A DNA stretch of 64,000 bases, taken from contig CAZPAO010000010.1 of NCBI GenBank assembly GCA_964584665.1, forward strand, positions 1-64,000, given 5' to 3'. The notes under the pieces were generated by a model that saw only the letters and a list, made by a program, of their open reading frames with translations, had not been told where the DNA came from and searched no databases. The position numbers were made by a program, and so were the translations under genes. This document shows positions 55,299 to 63,852 of the stretch, in pieces (position 1 is the stretch's first letter; the number at the start of each line of letters is the position of its first letter). The DNA comes from DASUBN01 sp964584665 (GTDB lineage Bacteria > Pseudomonadota > Gammaproteobacteria > Natronospirales > REEB76).

Positions 55299-56462
55299 GT
55301 GGCTATCGGCGATCCAGGTCCAGAAGTCATCAGTCACGTCGACGCTCTCAAAAATGCCGAGACACATCTGGCGCAGATGGAGGTCAGGTATCGCGGGCTG
55401 CTGGAGGCTGCTCCGGATGCGATGGTGGTGGTCAACCAGGCCGGTGAGATCGTCCTGCTGAATCTGCAGACTGAAAAACAGTTCGGCTATCAGCGTGATG
55501 AACTGCTGGGGCAGAAGGTCAAGGCCATCATACCGGAGGGGTTCGCCGAACGGCTGCTCGCTGACGGCAGCCGCTCCGCGGAGGAGGCCCTGGCGCAGCA
55601 TATCGGTACCGGCATCGAGCTTTACGGGCGGCGCAAGGACGGCAGCGATTTCCCGATCGAGATCATGTTGAGCCCGTTGAAGAGCGCCGAGGGGGTTCTG
55701 GTGACGGCCGCGATCCGCGACATCAGCGTGCGTAAGACCGCTGAGGCTAATCTTCTGCAGAAAGTGGTGGAGTTGAACCGCTCGAACGAGGAGCTGGGGC
55801 AATTCGCCTATATGGCCTCCCACGATCTGCAGGAACCGTTGCGGATGGTATCCAGTTATACGGAGCTCCTGTCCAGGCGGTACAAAGGGAAGCTGGATGC
55901 CGAAGCCGATGAATTCATCGCATTTGCCGTCGATGGGGCCAACCGGATGCAGCGGTTGATCAGGGATCTTCTGGTCTATTCCCGCGTCGGGACCGCTGAG
56001 ATGGATGTGCTCGACATCTCGAGCGAAGCAGCGCTGGAGCAGGCGCTCATCAACCTGCGCGTCGCCATCCAGGAGAGCGGTGCGCTGGTGACGCACGGTC
56101 CATTGCCCAAGGTCATGGCGGACGAGATACAACTGATCCAGCTATTCCAGAACCTCATCGGCAATGCCATCAAGTATCAAAGTCACGGAGTGCCCCGGGC
56201 ACACATCTCCGCGATCAAGGATGGTGTGAAGAGATGGGTGTTTTCGGTACGGGACAATGGTTTGGGGATAGATTCGCAATATTTCGAGAGGATATTCGGC
56301 ATGTTCCAGCGCCTCCACAAACGTGAAGATTTCGCGGGCACCGGCGTTGGGTTGGCCATCTGCAAGAAGATCGTAGAGCGGCACGGGGGCGACATCTGGG
56401 TCGAGTCACAACTCGGTACAGGCTCGACATTCCATTTCGCCCTGGTTGGGAAGGAGTACTGA
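55299..56462 (+). CDS. PAS-domain histidine kinase, phytochrome-kinase-like
   Basis: The 387-residue soluble protein has one PAS domain (about 25-145; VVVNQAGEIVLLNLQTEKQFGYQRDELLG resembles the PAS units of the upstream kinase), a short coiled coil, a DHp domain with the phospho-His in MASHDLQEPLRMVSSY, and a HATPase domain with FQNLIGNAIKYQ, VRDNGLGID and GTGVGLAICKKIVERHGG. The HDLQEPLR type is usual in bacteriophytochrome-like kinases that pair with small receiver proteins. The start is a GTG at 55299. The next gene, two bases on, encodes such a receiver. Confidence 0.93.
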   Translation: MAIGDPGPEVISHVDALKNAETHLAQMEVRYRGLLEAAPDAMVVVNQAGEIVLLNLQTEKQFGYQRDELLGQKVKAIIPEGFAERLLADGSRSAEEALAQHIGTGIELYGRRKDGSDFPIEIMLSPLKSAEGVLVTAAIRDISVRKTAEANLLQKVVELNRSNEELGQFAYMASHDLQEPLRMVSSYTELLSRRYKGKLDAEADEFIAFAVDGANRMQRLIRDLLVYSRVGTAEMDVLDISSEAALEQALINLRVAIQESGALVTHGPLPKVMADEIQLIQLFQNLIGNAIKYQSHGVPRAHISAIKDGVKRWVFSVRDNGLGIDSQYFERIFGMFQRLHKREDFAGTGVGLAICKKIVERHGGDIWVESQLGTGSTFHFALVGKEY

Positions 56463-56464
56463 CC

Positions 56465-56926
56465 ATGAAGACTCTCGGCGGGAAGCCGGCACACATCGAT
56501 GTCCTGCTGGTCGAAGATAGCCCTGGCGACGTCAGGCTGACTCAGGAAGTCTTCCGCGAGGCCAATAGATCCATCCATCTGCATGTAGTCGTCGATGGTA
56601 TAGAGGCCATGGCATTCCTGAGGCACGAGGGCGTCCACGCCCACGCCCCACGTCCGGATATGATCCTGTTGGATCTGAACCTCCCCAAGATGGATGGCCG
56701 CGAGGTCCTGGCCGTCATCAAGGAAGACGACGGCTTAAAAAGCATCCCGACGGTCATCCTGACCACATCCGAGTCTGAAGTCGATATCGTGAAAAGCTAT
56801 CAATTGCACGCGAACAGCTATCTCAACAAGCCTGTGCAATTGGATGCCTTCGAGAATCTCGTGAAGAGCATAAATGAATTCTGGCTGGTCAACGTCAAGC
56901 TGCCCAAGCACAGCCGTGGTGAGTGA
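56465..56926 (+). CDS. Stand-alone receiver protein (Rcp1-like response regulator)
   Basis: The 153-residue protein is a single receiver domain with an acidic pocket (LLVEDSPGDVRL), phospho-acceptor Asp (MILLDLNLPKMDGREVL), Thr/Ser (VILTTSESEVDI) and Lys (NSYLNKPVQLDAF). This Rcp1-like type has no output domain and usually partners kinases of the HDLQEPLR class. It is separated from the kinase gene by two bases, so the pair is a two-component system. The output is unknown. Confidence 0.94.
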   Translation: MKTLGGKPAHIDVLLVEDSPGDVRLTQEVFREANRSIHLHVVVDGIEAMAFLRHEGVHAHAPRPDMILLDLNLPKMDGREVLAVIKEDDGLKSIPTVILTTSESEVDIVKSYQLHANSYLNKPVQLDAFENLVKSINEFWLVNVKLPKHSRGE

Positions 56927-56959
56927 ACAGGGTGTCGGCGCTCGCCTAGGCTGAAATGA

Positions 56960-56983
56960 AACCGGGGCCTTTCGGCCCCGGTT
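56960..56983. terminator. Bidirectional hairpin terminator
   Basis: AACCGGGGCC at 56960-56969 pairs perfectly with 56974-56983 (loop TTTC). On the minus strand the stem is followed by TCATTTCAG, a weak T-rich tract; on the plus strand there is little T. It sits between the convergent receiver gene and the NTF2-like lipoprotein gene, so it may serve both. Confidence 0.7.
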
Positions 56984-57009
56984 CGATCTCAACTATATCT
57001 AAGCGATGA

Positions 57010-57516
57010 TCAGTGCGTGGCGGCCGCGGGAGCCGGCGTCGCCGGGCCGTCGCTGTTGTAAGAGTCGCGATGGATCTTCCAGCCCTGCTCCGTGTGCTTC
57101 AGCACTTCCAGGAACTTGCCGTGATCCAGGGTCGAATTGTTGTCGCCCAGGAGCGTGTAGTAGCCGGAGCTGTAGGCGGTATCGCTGCCCGTCACCACCG
57201 TCTCCGCGACGTTCAGCAGCAGGCCCGACACCGGCGGCTGCAGCTCCTGCCGCTCGTAGGTCTCGATGGCGATGGCGGTCTTCACCGACGGATAGTTCGG
57301 CGGCATGAGGATGGCATCCGTGGTGTAGGTGGCGGCGATGCCGGCCGCATCCTTGGCGTTGAACGCCTTCAGGTACTGGTTGTGCAGCGCCGAGATGTCG
57401 TCCTGGGCGGCTTGCGTGGTGCGTGCATCAGGCTGGCCGCCTTGGGCGGCGCAGCCGGCCAGGGAAGCGAGGCCGAGGATGAGGGACGCGATCGAGATGC
57501 GACGGAGGGTGTTCAT
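57010..57516 (-). CDS. NTF2-like (SnoaL/DUF4440-type) lipoprotein
   Basis: The 168-residue precursor has a lipoprotein signal peptide with lipobox SLAGC (Cys22). An NTF2-like domain follows (about 40-155), with the family opening DISALHNQYLKAFNAKDAAGIAATYTTDAILMPPN and the ending GWKIHRDSYNSDGP. Such domains bind small ligands or act as association modules; no catalytic residues point to a specific reaction. It is a single minus-strand gene, 65 bases downstream of the SDR gene. Confidence 0.87.
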   Translation of the reverse strand: MNTLRRISIASLILGLASLAGCAAQGGQPDARTTQAAQDDISALHNQYLKAFNAKDAAGIAATYTTDAILMPPNYPSVKTAIAIETYERQELQPPVSGLLLNVAETVVTGSDTAYSSGYYTLLGDNNSTLDHGKFLEVLKHTEQGWKIHRDSYNSDGPATPAPAAATH

Positions 57517-57581
57517 CGAGGAAGCCCTTTTGTGTCGGATGACAGGTCCCGAAGTATAGCCCGGCAGGTCTCCGGCGCAAG

Positions 57582-58406
57582 TCAGATGCGGGCCAGCACC
57601 GCGTCCAGCCAGGCGGTGGGCAGGATGCAGCGTGCGGCGGAGAGGATATAGGCGGGTACGGTGACGTAATAGCGGGCCTGGGGGCGCCGGCTCTCCAGCG
57701 CGCGGGCGATGCGCCCGGCCACCACCTCGGGACCGACGGTGAAGGGCTGGTCGTCCTTGCGCGCGCCGGTCTCGGCCCGCAGCCTCGCGTAGGTGCCGCC
57801 GTGGGTGCCCGAATCCTCCACCTCGGCGTCGAAGTTCTTGAGGGAGTTGTCGCGGAAGCGGCTCTTCACGGGCCCCGGATTCACCAGCGCCACGTGGATG
57901 CCGGTGCCGCGCAGTTCGAGCCGCAACGTGTCGGTGAGGCCCTCCAGCGCGAACTTGCTGGCGTTGTAGGCGCCGCGCCAGGGCAGCGCCACCCGCCCGA
58001 GGATGCTGCTCACCATGACGATACGCCCGCGGCCCCGGCGGCGCATGGCCGGCAGCACGCCGCGGGTGAGTTCCACCAGGCCGAAGAAGTTCACATCGAA
58101 CTGCCGTTGCAGGTTGGCGCGGGACAGGTCCTCGATCGCGCCGGGGATGGCGATACCGGCGTTGTTCACGAGCGCATCCAGCGCGCCGCCCGTGAGGGTG
58201 TAGGCCTCAGCGAGGGCGCGTTGAATGGAAGCGTCGTCCGCCACGTCCAGGCGCACCGCATCAAACCCCAGGGATTGGAGCCGGGCCACGTCCTCGGGCT
58301 TGCGGGCGCTCGCGATCACGCGCCAGTTGCGCGCACGCAGTAGTTCCGCGGTGGCGAGACCGATGCCGCTGGAACAACCGGTGATGAGCACGCTCTTCTG
58401 GGTCAT
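57582..58406 (-). CDS. Short-chain dehydrogenase/reductase
   Basis: The 274-residue protein is a classical SDR with the cofactor motif TGCSSGIGLA near residue 10, NNAGIA near 85, and the catalytic Ser and YxxxK pair (YNASK near 152). It is of the type often annotated as an SDR family oxidoreductase acting on retinol or steroid-like substrates, but the substrate is not predictable. It starts three bases downstream of the ABC exporter stop, so the two are cotranscribed. Confidence 0.92.
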   Translation of the reverse strand: MTQKSVLITGCSSGIGLATAELLRARNWRVIASARKPEDVARLQSLGFDAVRLDVADDASIQRALAEAYTLTGGALDALVNNAGIAIPGAIEDLSRANLQRQFDVNFFGLVELTRGVLPAMRRRGRGRIVMVSSILGRVALPWRGAYNASKFALEGLTDTLRLELRGTGIHVALVNPGPVKSRFRDNSLKNFDAEVEDSGTHGGTYARLRAETGARKDDQPFTVGPEVVAGRIARALESRRPQARYYVTVPAYILSAARCILPTAWLDAVLARI

Positions 58407-58409
58407 GGC

Positions 58410-60206
58410 TTACTTCAGCTTGAAGGCGGGTTCCGATACCACCGCCTGTTGCTCTTCAGCTTCCCGTTGCTGTAGCGCCCACATCCTGGCATACAGGCCC
58501 TCCACCTTCAGCAGTTGGCGGTGGGTGCCGCGCTCGGCCACGCGGCCCGCGTCCAGCACCAGGATCTCGTCTGCGTCCACGATGGTGGACAGGCGGTGCG
58601 CGATGGCGACGGTGGTGCGGTGGGCCGCCAGCTCTTCCATGGCCACGAGGATGGCCTGTTCGGCGTTGGAGTCGAGGCTGGAGGTGGCCTCGTCGAAGAT
58701 CAGCACCGGCGGGTTCTTGAGGATGGCGCGGGCGATGGCCACGCGTTGCTTCTCCCCGCCGGAGAGCTTCAAGCCTCGTTCACCCACCGCGGTCTCGTAG
58801 CCCTGGGGCAGGGACTCGATGAAGGCCTTGAGGTGCGCGAGTTCCGCCGCCCGTTCCACCTCGCCGTGGGGCGCTCCGGGCCGGCCGTAGGCGATGTTGT
58901 ATTCGATGCTGTTGTTGAAGAGCACCGTGTCCTGGGGGACGATGCCGAGCTGGGAACGCAGGCTCGCGCGGGTGGCGTCGCGGATGTCGCGGCCGTCGAG
59001 CGTGATGCGCCCGCCGGTCACGTCATAGAAGCGGTAGAGCAGCCGCGCGATGGTGGATTTGCCGGCGCCGCTGGGGCCGACGATGGCGACCTTGGTGCCG
59101 GCCTGCACCTCGAAGTCCACGCCGTGGAGGATCTCCCGGTCCGGGCCGTAACCGAAGCGCACGTTCTCGAAGCGGATCTGGCCCTTGGCATGGCGCAGGG
59201 GTTCCGCGCCGGGACGGTCCGCCACCTGGGCATGCCGGTCCAGCAGCGCGAACATGCGCTCCATGTCCGTCAGGGAGCGCTTCATCTCGCGGTAGATGAA
59301 ACCGAGGATGTTCAGGGGCTGGAACAGCTGGGTCATGTAGGCGTTGACCATCACGAACTCGCCGAGCGTCATGCGCCCGTGCACCACCTCGCTGCCCGCC
59401 AGCAGCATCATGGCCGTGATGCCGAGCGCGATGATGAGCGCCTGGCCGCTGTTGAGGGTGGACAGGGAATACTGGGTCTTGAGGGCCTCATGTTCCCACT
59501 TGGCCAGGTCCGCGTCGTAGCACTCCGCCTCGAACTCCTCGTTGCCGAAGTACTTAACCGTCTCGTAGTTCAGCAGGCTGTCGATGGCGCGGGTGTTGGC
59601 CTTGGAGTCCAGCTCGTTCATGAGCCGCACATGGCGGGTGCGCCACTCGGTGACGGCGATGGAGAAGCCGATGTAGAGGGCCACGGCGGTTAGGATGATC
59701 ACCGCGAACCAGCCGGAGAAGTTCCACAGGAACACCACCGTCACCAGCGCCACCTGGATGATGGTCGGCAGCACGTTGAACAGGATCGCGCTCATGACGA
59801 AGCTCACGCCGCGGCTGCCGCGCTCGATGTCGCGGGACAGGCCGCCGGTCTGGCGCTCCAGGTGGAAGGCGAGGTCGAGGTCGTGCAGGTGGCGGAACAC
59901 CTTCAAGGCCACCCGGCGGGCGGCCCGGAGCGTGGCCAGCTCGAACACCACGTCCCTGAGTTCCCCCAAGAGGGTGCCGGTGAAGCGCAGGGCGCCGTAG
60001 CCGATGAGCAGGGCCACGGGCAGCACCAGCAGCGCGTGCTGTGGGCTCAGGCCGTCCACCACCCGCTTCAGCAGCCAGGGCACCGCCACCGTGGCCAGGT
60101 CCGCCAGGATCAGGAGCACCAGGGCCAGGGTGGCCCGGCCGCGGAATTCCCAGAGGTAGGGGAGCAGGGAACGCAGGGTGGTGTTGTGGCGGGGGGCGGA
60201 CTGCAT
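58410..60206 (-). CDS. Atm1/HMT1-type ABC exporter (fused permease-ATPase)
   Basis: The 598-residue half-transporter has an N-terminal membrane domain with six helices (about 25-320) and a C-terminal ATPase domain with Walker A VGPSGAGKST, signature LSGGEKQRVAIARA and Walker B LIFDEATSSLD. The membrane-domain segment ERQTGGLSRDIERGSRGVSF is typical of the Atm1/ABCB7/HMT1 subfamily, which exports glutathione-linked metal or sulfur compounds. A homodimer is expected. It is divergent from the fmdB-like gene. Confidence 0.93.
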   Translation of the reverse strand: MQSAPRHNTTLRSLLPYLWEFRGRATLALVLLILADLATVAVPWLLKRVVDGLSPQHALLVLPVALLIGYGALRFTGTLLGELRDVVFELATLRAARRVALKVFRHLHDLDLAFHLERQTGGLSRDIERGSRGVSFVMSAILFNVLPTIIQVALVTVVFLWNFSGWFAVIILTAVALYIGFSIAVTEWRTRHVRLMNELDSKANTRAIDSLLNYETVKYFGNEEFEAECYDADLAKWEHEALKTQYSLSTLNSGQALIIALGITAMMLLAGSEVVHGRMTLGEFVMVNAYMTQLFQPLNILGFIYREMKRSLTDMERMFALLDRHAQVADRPGAEPLRHAKGQIRFENVRFGYGPDREILHGVDFEVQAGTKVAIVGPSGAGKSTIARLLYRFYDVTGGRITLDGRDIRDATRASLRSQLGIVPQDTVLFNNSIEYNIAYGRPGAPHGEVERAAELAHLKAFIESLPQGYETAVGERGLKLSGGEKQRVAIARAILKNPPVLIFDEATSSLDSNAEQAILVAMEELAAHRTTVAIAHRLSTIVDADEILVLDAGRVAERGTHRQLLKVEGLYARMWALQQREAEEQQAVVSEPAFKLK

Positions 60207-60319
60207 GTCTCTCCGGAAGATGGCGCTGTCAGCGGCTATAATGGCACGCCCCGCCAGCCGGCGGGACCTGGGAGGACGCCGTATCTATATATACCGGCCG
60301 TCCCGATTGAGACCCGTCC

Positions 60320-60661
60320 ATGCCGATATACGAATACGAATGTGCGGCCTGCGGCCATAGGCTGGAGGCGCTGCAGAAAGTCAGCGACAAGCCGCTCCGG
60401 AAATGTCCCGAGTGCGGCAAACCCAAGCTACATAAGCTCATGTCGGCACCCTCGTTCCGGCTGAAGGGCGGCGGCTGGTACGAGACCGACTTCAAGTCGG
60501 GCCAGAAGAAGAACCTCGCCGACGGCGGCGGCAAGGACGAGAAACCGGCCGCAGCGAAGGCCGAGTCGGCGAGCGCCAAGCCTGAGCCCAAGGCGGCGGA
60601 CAAGCCCAAGCCGGCCGAGAAGAAGACCAAGACCGAGAAAACCAAGGCGAAAGACAAATGA
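60320..60661 (+). CDS. FmdB-type zinc ribbon protein with charged low-complexity tail
   Basis: Residues 1-45 are a FmdB-type zinc ribbon (MPIYEYECAACGHRLE then CPECGKPKLHKLMS) with two CxxC pairs. The remainder up to residue 113 is a low-complexity tail rich in Lys, Ala, Glu and Pro. The core is often found upstream of DUF502 and aspS in gammaproteobacteria, as here. It overlaps the DUF502 gene by four bases (ATGA). The function is unknown. TATATATA about 40 bases before the ATG may belong to its promoter. Confidence 0.93.
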   Translation: MPIYEYECAACGHRLEALQKVSDKPLRKCPECGKPKLHKLMSAPSFRLKGGGWYETDFKSGQKKNLADGGGKDEKPAAAKAESASAKPEPKAADKPKPAEKKTKTEKTKAKDK

Positions 60662-61371
60662 ACGGCGAGCAAGTGCAACAGACCAAGCGGACCCTGATGG
60701 CGCGCCTGCGCCGCTACCTGCTCACGGGGCTGGTGGTGTGGATCCCCCTGGGCGTGACCCTGTTCATCTTCCAGCTGTTCATCGGCTACATGGATCGGCT
60801 CTTGCTGGTGTTCCCGCACGCCTGGCAGCCGGTCCAGCTCGTGGGATTCAACATCCCGGGCTTGGGCGTGATCCTGGCGCTCTTGATCCTGCTGCTCACC
60901 GGTTTCATCGCCAGCAACTACCTGGGCCGGGCGCTCCTGAACCTGGGCGCCGAACTGCTGGAGCACATCCCGCTGGTGCGCTCGGTCTACTCCGCCGCCA
61001 AGCAGATCTCCGACACCATGTTCTCCAACAAGGGCCGCTCCTTCAGCAAGGTGGTGCTGATCCGCTACCCGCAGCAGGAAACCTGGAGCCTGGCCTTCCA
61101 GACCAGCGAGTCCCTGGGCGAGGTCAACAAGAAGCTGCCGGAGCACATGGTGAGCGTGTTCGTGCCCACCACGCCGAACCCCACCTCCGGCTTCCTGCTG
61201 ATGGTGCCTCAGGACGACATGATCGAGCTGGAGATGAGCGTGGATGACGCCCTCAAGATGATCATCTCCCTGGGCGTGATCGTGCCGCCCTGGCCCAAGC
61301 CCCAGGAGAAGACGGACGCCACCGGCGGGGATACCCTGCCTGAACTTGCGCATCCGCCGAGGCGCCCGTAA
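60658..61371 (+). CDS. DUF502-family membrane protein
   Basis: The 237-residue protein has two transmembrane helices (about residues 20-42 and 60-85) and a soluble C-terminal domain with the DUF502 pattern (PLVRSVYSAAKQISDTMF then VSVFVPTTPNPTSGFLLMV). The family is widespread and uncharacterised in bacteria, with plant homologues (LIKE-COV). It is translationally coupled to the fmdB-like gene and precedes aspS, a conserved order. A GC-rich hairpin (61379-61394) follows it. Confidence 0.95.
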   Translation: MNGEQVQQTKRTLMARLRRYLLTGLVVWIPLGVTLFIFQLFIGYMDRLLLVFPHAWQPVQLVGFNIPGLGVILALLILLLTGFIASNYLGRALLNLGAELLEHIPLVRSVYSAAKQISDTMFSNKGRSFSKVVLIRYPQQETWSLAFQTSESLGEVNKKLPEHMVSVFVPTTPNPTSGFLLMVPQDDMIELEMSVDDALKMIISLGVIVPPWPKPQEKTDATGGDTLPELAHPPRRP

Positions 61372-61438
61372 CATTCCCCGCCCCCAAGGGGGCGGTCGTC
61401 TTAAACCCAAGCTAACCAGCTGATTTCCAGGATCTTCC

Positions 61439-63226
61439 ATGCGTAGCCACTATTGCGGCCAGGTCAACGAAACCCTCCTCGACAAGGAGGTCCAGCTCGC
61501 CGGCTGGGTGCACCGTCGCCGCGACCACGGCGGGGTGCTGTTCATCGACCTGCGCGACCGCGAGGGCCTGGTGCAGGTGGTGTTCGACCCGGACCGCGCC
61601 GCGGTGTTCGCCGAGGCCGAGCGGCTGCGCAGCGAATACGTGGTGAGCGTCAAGGGCAAGGTGCGTCCGCGCCCCAAGGGCACCGAGAACGCCAACCTGC
61701 CGAGCGGCAAGGTCGAGATCCTGGCCACCGAGCTGACGTTGCTGAACCCGGCCGAGACGCCGCCTTTCATGCTGGACGAGGAGGGCATCAACGAGGAGCG
61801 CCGCCTGCAGTTCCGCTACGTGGACCTGCGCCGCCCGGTGATGCAGCAGCGCCTGCGCCTGCGCCACAAGATCGTGAGCACCCTGCGCAACTACCTGGAC
61901 GACCAGGGGTTCATCGACCTCGAGACGCCGATCCTGACCAAGCCGACGCCGGAAGGCGCCCGCGATTACCTGGTGCCGAGCCGCACCCATCCGGGCCGCT
62001 TCTTCGCGCTGCCCCAGTCGCCGCAGATCTTCAAGCAGCTGTTCATGATGTCCGGCTTCGACCGCTACTATCAGGTGGCCCGTTGCTTCCGCGACGAGGA
62101 CCTGCGCGCCGACCGCCAGCCGGAGTTCACCCAGCTCGACATCGAGACCTCGTTCCTGGACGAGAAGCAGATCACCGACATCATGGAAGGCATGATCCGC
62201 CACACCTTCAAGAAGGTGCTGAACGTGGACCTGCCGGACCCCTTCCCGCGCCTGAGCTACGACGAGGCCATGCGCCGCTTCGGCTCCGACAAGCCGGACC
62301 TGCGCATCCCGCTGGAACTGGTGGACGTGGCCGACCTGGTCAAGACCTGCGACTTCAAGGTGTTCGCCGGCCCCGCCAACGACAAGAACGGCCGCGTCAC
62401 GGCGCTGCGCCTGCCCAAGGGCGGCGAGATGCCGCGCAGCGAGATCGACGAGTGCACCGCCTACGTGGCCCGCTACGGCGCCAAGGGCCTCGCCTATATA
62501 AAGGTGAACGAGACCGCCAAGGGCAAGGACGGCCTGCAGTCGCCTATCGTCAAATTCCTGTCAGATGACGCGATCAAGGGCATCCTGGAGCGCACCGGCG
62601 CCCAGGATGGGGACCTCATCTTCTTCGGCGCCGACAAGGCGCGGGTGGTGGCGGATTCCCTCGGCGCGCTGCGCCTGAAGCTCGGCCATGACCGCGGCCT
62701 GGTGAAGGGCGAGTGGGCGCCGCTCTGGGTCGTGGAGTTCCCGGCCTTCGAGTGGGATGAGAAGGACAACCGCTGGGTGTTCCTGCACCACCCCTTCACC
62801 GCCCCGCGCGTGGACTCCGTGGCGGAGCTGGAGAAGGACCCGGGCGGCATCCGCTCCCGCGCCTACGACATGGTGCTGAACGGCACCGAACTGGGCGGCG
62901 GCTCCATCCGTATCCATGACCAGGACATGCAGGCGGCGGTGTTCCGCATGCTCGGCATCAGCGACGCGGATGCGCGCATGAAGTTCGGCTTCCTGCTGGA
63001 CGCGCTCAAGTCCGGCTGCCCGCCCCATGGCGGCCTCGCCTTCGGCATCGACCGGCTGGTGATGCTCATGACCGGCGCGCCGAACATCCGCGAGGTCATC
63101 GCCTTCCCCAAGACCCAGACCGCCTGGGACCCGCTCACGGACGCCCCGGGCACCGCCAGCGACGATCAGCTCAAGGAGCTGCACGTGCGCGTGCGCTTGC
63201 CGGCCGTGGAACCGAAGGCGACGTAA
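61439..63226 (+). CDS. aspS: Aspartyl-tRNA synthetase
   Basis: AspS charges tRNA-Asp (or both tRNA-Asp and tRNA-Asn when nondiscriminating). The 595-residue bacterial-type enzyme has the OB-fold anticodon domain (1-105), class II motif 2 (YYQVARCFRDEDLRADRQPEF), the bacterial GAD insertion (about 285-420) and motif 3 (GGLAFGIDRLVMLMTG). It is followed by a tandem array of hairpins before nudB. Confidence 0.98.
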   Translation: MRSHYCGQVNETLLDKEVQLAGWVHRRRDHGGVLFIDLRDREGLVQVVFDPDRAAVFAEAERLRSEYVVSVKGKVRPRPKGTENANLPSGKVEILATELTLLNPAETPPFMLDEEGINEERRLQFRYVDLRRPVMQQRLRLRHKIVSTLRNYLDDQGFIDLETPILTKPTPEGARDYLVPSRTHPGRFFALPQSPQIFKQLFMMSGFDRYYQVARCFRDEDLRADRQPEFTQLDIETSFLDEKQITDIMEGMIRHTFKKVLNVDLPDPFPRLSYDEAMRRFGSDKPDLRIPLELVDVADLVKTCDFKVFAGPANDKNGRVTALRLPKGGEMPRSEIDECTAYVARYGAKGLAYIKVNETAKGKDGLQSPIVKFLSDDAIKGILERTGAQDGDLIFFGADKARVVADSLGALRLKLGHDRGLVKGEWAPLWVVEFPAFEWDEKDNRWVFLHHPFTAPRVDSVAELEKDPGGIRSRAYDMVLNGTELGGGSIRIHDQDMQAAVFRMLGISDADARMKFGFLLDALKSGCPPHGGLAFGIDRLVMLMTGAPNIREVIAFPKTQTAWDPLTDAPGTASDDQLKELHVRVRLPAVEPKAT

Positions 63227-63242
63227 GAACTCCTTAACGTAT

Positions 63243-63346
63243 GCTGAAAAGCCCGTCCCTGGGCTTTTCAGCTCGCCGGGCAAAAGCGTGGTTTTGCCCG
63301 GCTCCATTCCCCTGACGGGGAATGTGCAGCCCATCCTTGGGGCTGC
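63243..63346. repeat. Tandem array of four perfect hairpins between aspS and nudB
   Basis: Four perfect stems follow each other with almost no spacing: GCTGAAAAGCCC 63243-63254 with 63261-63272 (12 bp); GCCGGGCAAAA 63275-63285 with 63292-63302 (11 bp); CATTCCCC 63305-63312 with 63317-63324 (8 bp); and GCAGCCC 63326-63332 with 63340-63346 (7 bp). Read on the minus strand, the loops include AGGGAC and CAAGGAT. The array fills the 136-base gap and has no terminal T-tract. It is not explained by a single terminator. Confidence 0.9.
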
Positions 63347-63362
63347 AGTCCAAGCGGTGAAT

Positions 63363-63806
63363 ATGAGCGCATTCAAACGCCCTGAGTCTGTATTGGTTGT
63401 AGTGCACACCGACGACGGCCAAGTGCTTAGGCTCCTTCGCCGTGAACCGGAAGGTTTCTGGCAGTCCGTCACCGGCAGCCTCGATCCCGGCGAGTCGCCC
63501 CTGAAGGCAGCATTGCGGGAAGTGCGGGAGGAGACCGGCCTCGATCCGAGCGTCGGCCTCGCCGACGGCGGCATCATCAACCGCTATCCCATCCATCCCG
63601 CCTGGCGCCACAAGTACGCGCCCGAGGTGCAGGAGAACCAGGAATACGTGTTCCACCTGTGCGTGCCCGAGCCCTGTGACATAAGCCTGTCCTCCGAGCA
63701 CAGCGAGTACCGCTGGCTGCCGCGGGAAGAGGCGGCGGAGCTGGCGGGCTCCGCCACGGACCGGGCCGCCATCCTTGCATTACTGCCGGCCCGCCCCCAG
63801 GTGTAA
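63363..63806 (+). CDS. nudB: Dihydroneopterin triphosphate diphosphatase NudB
   Basis: NudB removes pyrophosphate from dihydroneopterin triphosphate in folate synthesis. The 147-residue Nudix protein has FWQSVTGSLDPGES followed by the catalytic AALREVREETGL, and begins MSAFKRPESVLVVVHT, like other NudB proteins. An open frame extends 25 codons upstream through part of the hairpin array, so I chose the ATG at 63363. The aspS-nudB order is common in gammaproteobacteria. Confidence 0.93.
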   Translation: MSAFKRPESVLVVVHTDDGQVLRLLRREPEGFWQSVTGSLDPGESPLKAALREVREETGLDPSVGLADGGIINRYPIHPAWRHKYAPEVQENQEYVFHLCVPEPCDISLSSEHSEYRWLPREEAAELAGSATDRAAILALLPARPQV

Positions 63807-63852
63807 AATACCGAGTCAATCGCCGGCCCTCCCGGCTGTCCCTGAGGCCTCA

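Noticed and set aside
61379..61394. CCGCCCCC/GGGGGCGG hairpin as a terminator between the DUF502 gene and aspS
   Set aside because: The loop is only two to four bases and no T-tract follows, so a terminator call is not justified.
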